Source of the DNA: Collinsella sp. AF33-16
Lineage (GTDB): Bacteria; Actinomycetota; Coriobacteriia; Coriobacteriales; Coriobacteriaceae
Assembly: GCF_003475325.1 (NCBI RefSeq)
Contig: NZ_QRQC01000016.1
Span: forward strand, 1 to 64,000
Length of the DNA stretch: 64,000 nucleotides
Reading direction: 5' to 3'
This document shows, in pieces, positions 62,242-64,000 of the stretch. The translations under genes were made by a program, and so were the position numbers. A model generated the notes under the pieces. The model did not search any database. It was not told the origin of the DNA and saw only the letters and a program-made list of their open reading frames with translations. Each line of letters opens with the position of its first letter. Position 1 is the stretch's first letter.

Positions 62242-64000
62242 TTACAGCAGCTCGCCGTGGCGGGCGATGTAGTGGCGCTTGGCCAGCTGAGTGAGTGCGA
62301 TGTAGGCGGCGACGATGCCGATGAGCAGCGCGAAGAAGCTCGTTGGCAGCGGCATGAGCCCCAGTGCATCGGCGATGGGGCTTGCCGGCAGCCAGGTGAC
62401 GAGCGCCAGGCCCAGCACGGTGAGCACGCACAGCGCGGGGGCGGCGTGGTCGCGCGGGCTTGGCAGACGCGGGGAGCGCAGCATGTGGATCACGAGCGTC
62501 TGCGACCACATGGACTCAATGAACCAGCCGCTCTGAAAGAGCGCCGCAAAGGCTGCCATGCCTGCGACGTCGCCCGCGGCGGCAAGCTCTGCCCAGCTCG
62601 CGCCCATGGCGGCAGGGCATACCACAAAGAAGAGCGCGGCGAAGGTCACGATGTCAAACAGCGAGCTCACGGGGCCCAGCTCGAGCATAAAGCCCTTGAT
62701 GGATGCGGCTTCCCAGGCGCGCGGACGGGCAGTCCAGGCGTCATCGACGGTGTCCCACGGCAGCGCGATGCATACGATCTCGTAGACCAGCGACAACAGC
62801 ACCAGCTGCAGGGCGCTCATGGGCAAAAACGGCAAGAACAGGCTCGCGATGGTCACGGACAGCACGTTGCCAAAGTTGGAGCTCACCGTGGTCTTGAGGT
62901 ACTTGAGCAGGTTGCCGTAGGTGCGGCGGCCTTCGATGATGCCGCGCTCGAGCACGCCCAGGTCCTTTTGGAGCAAGATGATATCGGCGGATTCCTTGGC
63001 GATGTCGACGGCGGAGTCGACCGAGATGCCGCAGTCGCTCGCGCGCATAGCGGCGGCGTCGTTGATGCCGTCGCCCATAAAGCCCACGGTGTGACCGAGC
63101 AGCTCGCGCATGACGCGCACCAGGCGCGCCTTCTGCAGCGGCGAGAGCTTGGCGAAGAGGTGGGTTTTCTCGGCGCGCTCGGCAAGCTCGGCGTCGTCGA
63201 GCGCATCTATCTCGGAGCCTAGCAAGACATTGCTCGCGTCGATACCGATCTGCTCGCAGACGGTGGCGGCCACGCGGTCGTTGTCGCCGGTCAGGACCTT
63301 GACCGCTACGCCCTTGGCCTCGAGGGTGGCAACGGCACCCGCGGCACTTGCCTTGGGCGGATCGAGGAAGGCCAAAAAGCCCATCAGCACCATGTCGCAC
63401 TCGTCAGCGATGCCAAACTCGCCCACGCAGCGCGGATTGGTCTTCTGCGCCACGGCAATTACGCGCAGGCCCTCGGCGTTGAGCCCGGCGACCTGTTTGC
63501 GAATCAGGACGAGCTTGTCTTCGGTGAGCGGCTGGGCGGCGCCATCAACCTCGACAAAGGAGCAGATCTCGAGCATTTCCTCGGCAGCTCCCTTGGTAAC
63601 CATCTGGGTTTTGCCTTGGGCATCGGCGACGACCACGCTCAGGCGACGGCGCGAGTAATCGAAGGGCACCTCGTCGACCTTGGTATAGCGGTCGCGCAGG
63701 CTCTGGCCCAGCATGGCATCGGGCGCGACGGTCGAGGGCGTCACGTCGGCACGGTCGATGACGGCCAGGTCGATAAGGTTCTTGAGACCGGTCTGGAAGA
63801 AGCTGTTCAAAAATGCATGGCGCAGTACGCGTGCGTCCTCGTTGCCGTCGGTGTTGAGGTAGCGCTCGAGCACGATGCGGTCTTCGGTGAGGGTGCCGGT
63901 CTTGTCGCAGCACAGGACGTCCATCGCGCCGAGGTTTTGGATCGCCGGCAGTTCCTTGACGATAACCTGGCGACGGGCGAGGTCCTTGGCGCCCTGCGAC
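62242..64000 (-). CDS. mgtA: Magnesium-translocating P-type ATPase (MgtA/MgtB), partial
   Basis: The 5' part lies beyond the window; 585 residues of the C-terminal two-thirds are present and the frame is open to the edge. Phosphorylation motif CCDKTGTLTED, nucleotide-binding KGAAEEM, TGDN and the hinge GDGINDAAAM are intact. Six membrane segments follow, and FQSGWFIESMWSQTLVIHML plus SLVYEIVCIALPWD are marks of MgtA-type and not of Ca2+ pumps. It imports Mg2+ at the cost of ATP. It is convergent in function with the MgtE and NRAMP-like genes. Any leader is out of view. Confidence 0.93.
   Translation of the reverse strand, partial: SQGAKDLARRQVIVKELPAIQNLGAMDVLCCDKTGTLTEDRIVLERYLNTDGNEDARVLRHAFLNSFFQTGLKNLIDLAVIDRADVTPSTVAPDAMLGQSLRDRYTKVDEVPFDYSRRRLSVVVADAQGKTQMVTKGAAEEMLEICSFVEVDGAAQPLTEDKLVLIRKQVAGLNAEGLRVIAVAQKTNPRCVGEFGIADECDMVLMGFLAFLDPPKASAAGAVATLEAKGVAVKVLTGDNDRVAATVCEQIGIDASNVLLGSEIDALDDAELAERAEKTHLFAKLSPLQKARLVRVMRELLGHTVGFMGDGINDAAAMRASDCGISVDSAVDIAKESADIILLQKDLGVLERGIIEGRRTYGNLLKYLKTTVSSNFGNVLSVTIASLFLPFLPMSALQLVLLSLVYEIVCIALPWDTVDDAWTARPRAWEAASIKGFMLELGPVSSLFDIVTFAALFFVVCPAAMGASWAELAAAGDVAGMAAFAALFQSGWFIESMWSQTLVIHMLRSPRLPSPRDHAAPALCVLTVLGLALVTWLPASPIADALGLMPLPTSFFALLIGIVAAYIALTQLAKRHYIARHGELL

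Overview
The window reads as a chromosomal segment of a GC-rich anaerobic actinobacterium, most likely Collinsella or a close Coriobacteriia relative. The reasons are the G/C-ending codon bias, occasional GTG/TTG starts, an energy-converting [NiFe] hydrogenase, LuxS, a DUF362-ferredoxin protein and an NRAMP homologue of the type reported from Eggerthella. This assignment is inference from gene content; no rRNA or tRNA gene is present to confirm it.

Layout. 1-3832: an old-yellow-enzyme/FAD reductase and an AAA/DUF4143 ATPase preceded by five 12-bp iterons at an exact 23-bp period. 4109-17673: a four-gene surface operon with three single-pass exported proteins followed by a 3,556-residue GLUG-repeat protein, visibly less GC-rich than its surroundings. 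18128-24378: an orphan HTH protein and a five-gene Ech-like group 4 hydrogenase operon in which the antiporter and NuoH-like membrane subunits are one polypeptide. 24400-25161: a gene-free stretch between convergent genes holding three long nested inverted repeats. 25162-30487: a NarL-type two-component system divergent from an ABC-2 exporter, in LnrJKLMN-like order. 30807-34195: a LolD/FtsX-type exporter. 34348-42742: a DUF362 ferredoxin protein, a lipase-like hydrolase, a TrhA homologue, a CorC-type protein, a cyanophycin-synthetase-N-like protein, YtxH and PRC-barrel proteins, and a polysaccharide deacetylase homologue lacking its metal-binding histidines. 43071-46186: a PRC-barrel MgtE and an NRAMP-like transporter without the usual metal-binding methionine. 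46278-53392: an OafA-type acyltransferase, ribokinase with nucleoside hydrolase, luxS, a DUF4867 protein and a 5'-truncated GH1 glycosidase. 53535-57534: a three-gene sensor locus (7TM sensor with a degenerate kinase end, histidine kinase, LuxR-type regulator). 57728-62019: a lipoprotein and a zinc-ribbon/SPFH envelope cluster resembling Bacillus YdjG/YdjI. 62242-64000: the 3' part of an MgtA-type P-type ATPase.

How parts fit together. The hydrogenase would couple ferredoxin oxidation to H2 evolution and ion pumping. MgtE, the NRAMP homologue, the CorC-type protein and MgtA suggest a concentration of Mg2+ transport genes. Nucleoside hydrolase plus ribokinase gives ribose salvage. Several families of intergenic palindromes are scattered through the window: TGTCTCGATCTGTAACA, GGGGACAGACTTAAATGA, TTGGGACGGGGC and the long nested hairpins. 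These repeats, the iterons and the giant surface operon are the least explained parts of the sequence.
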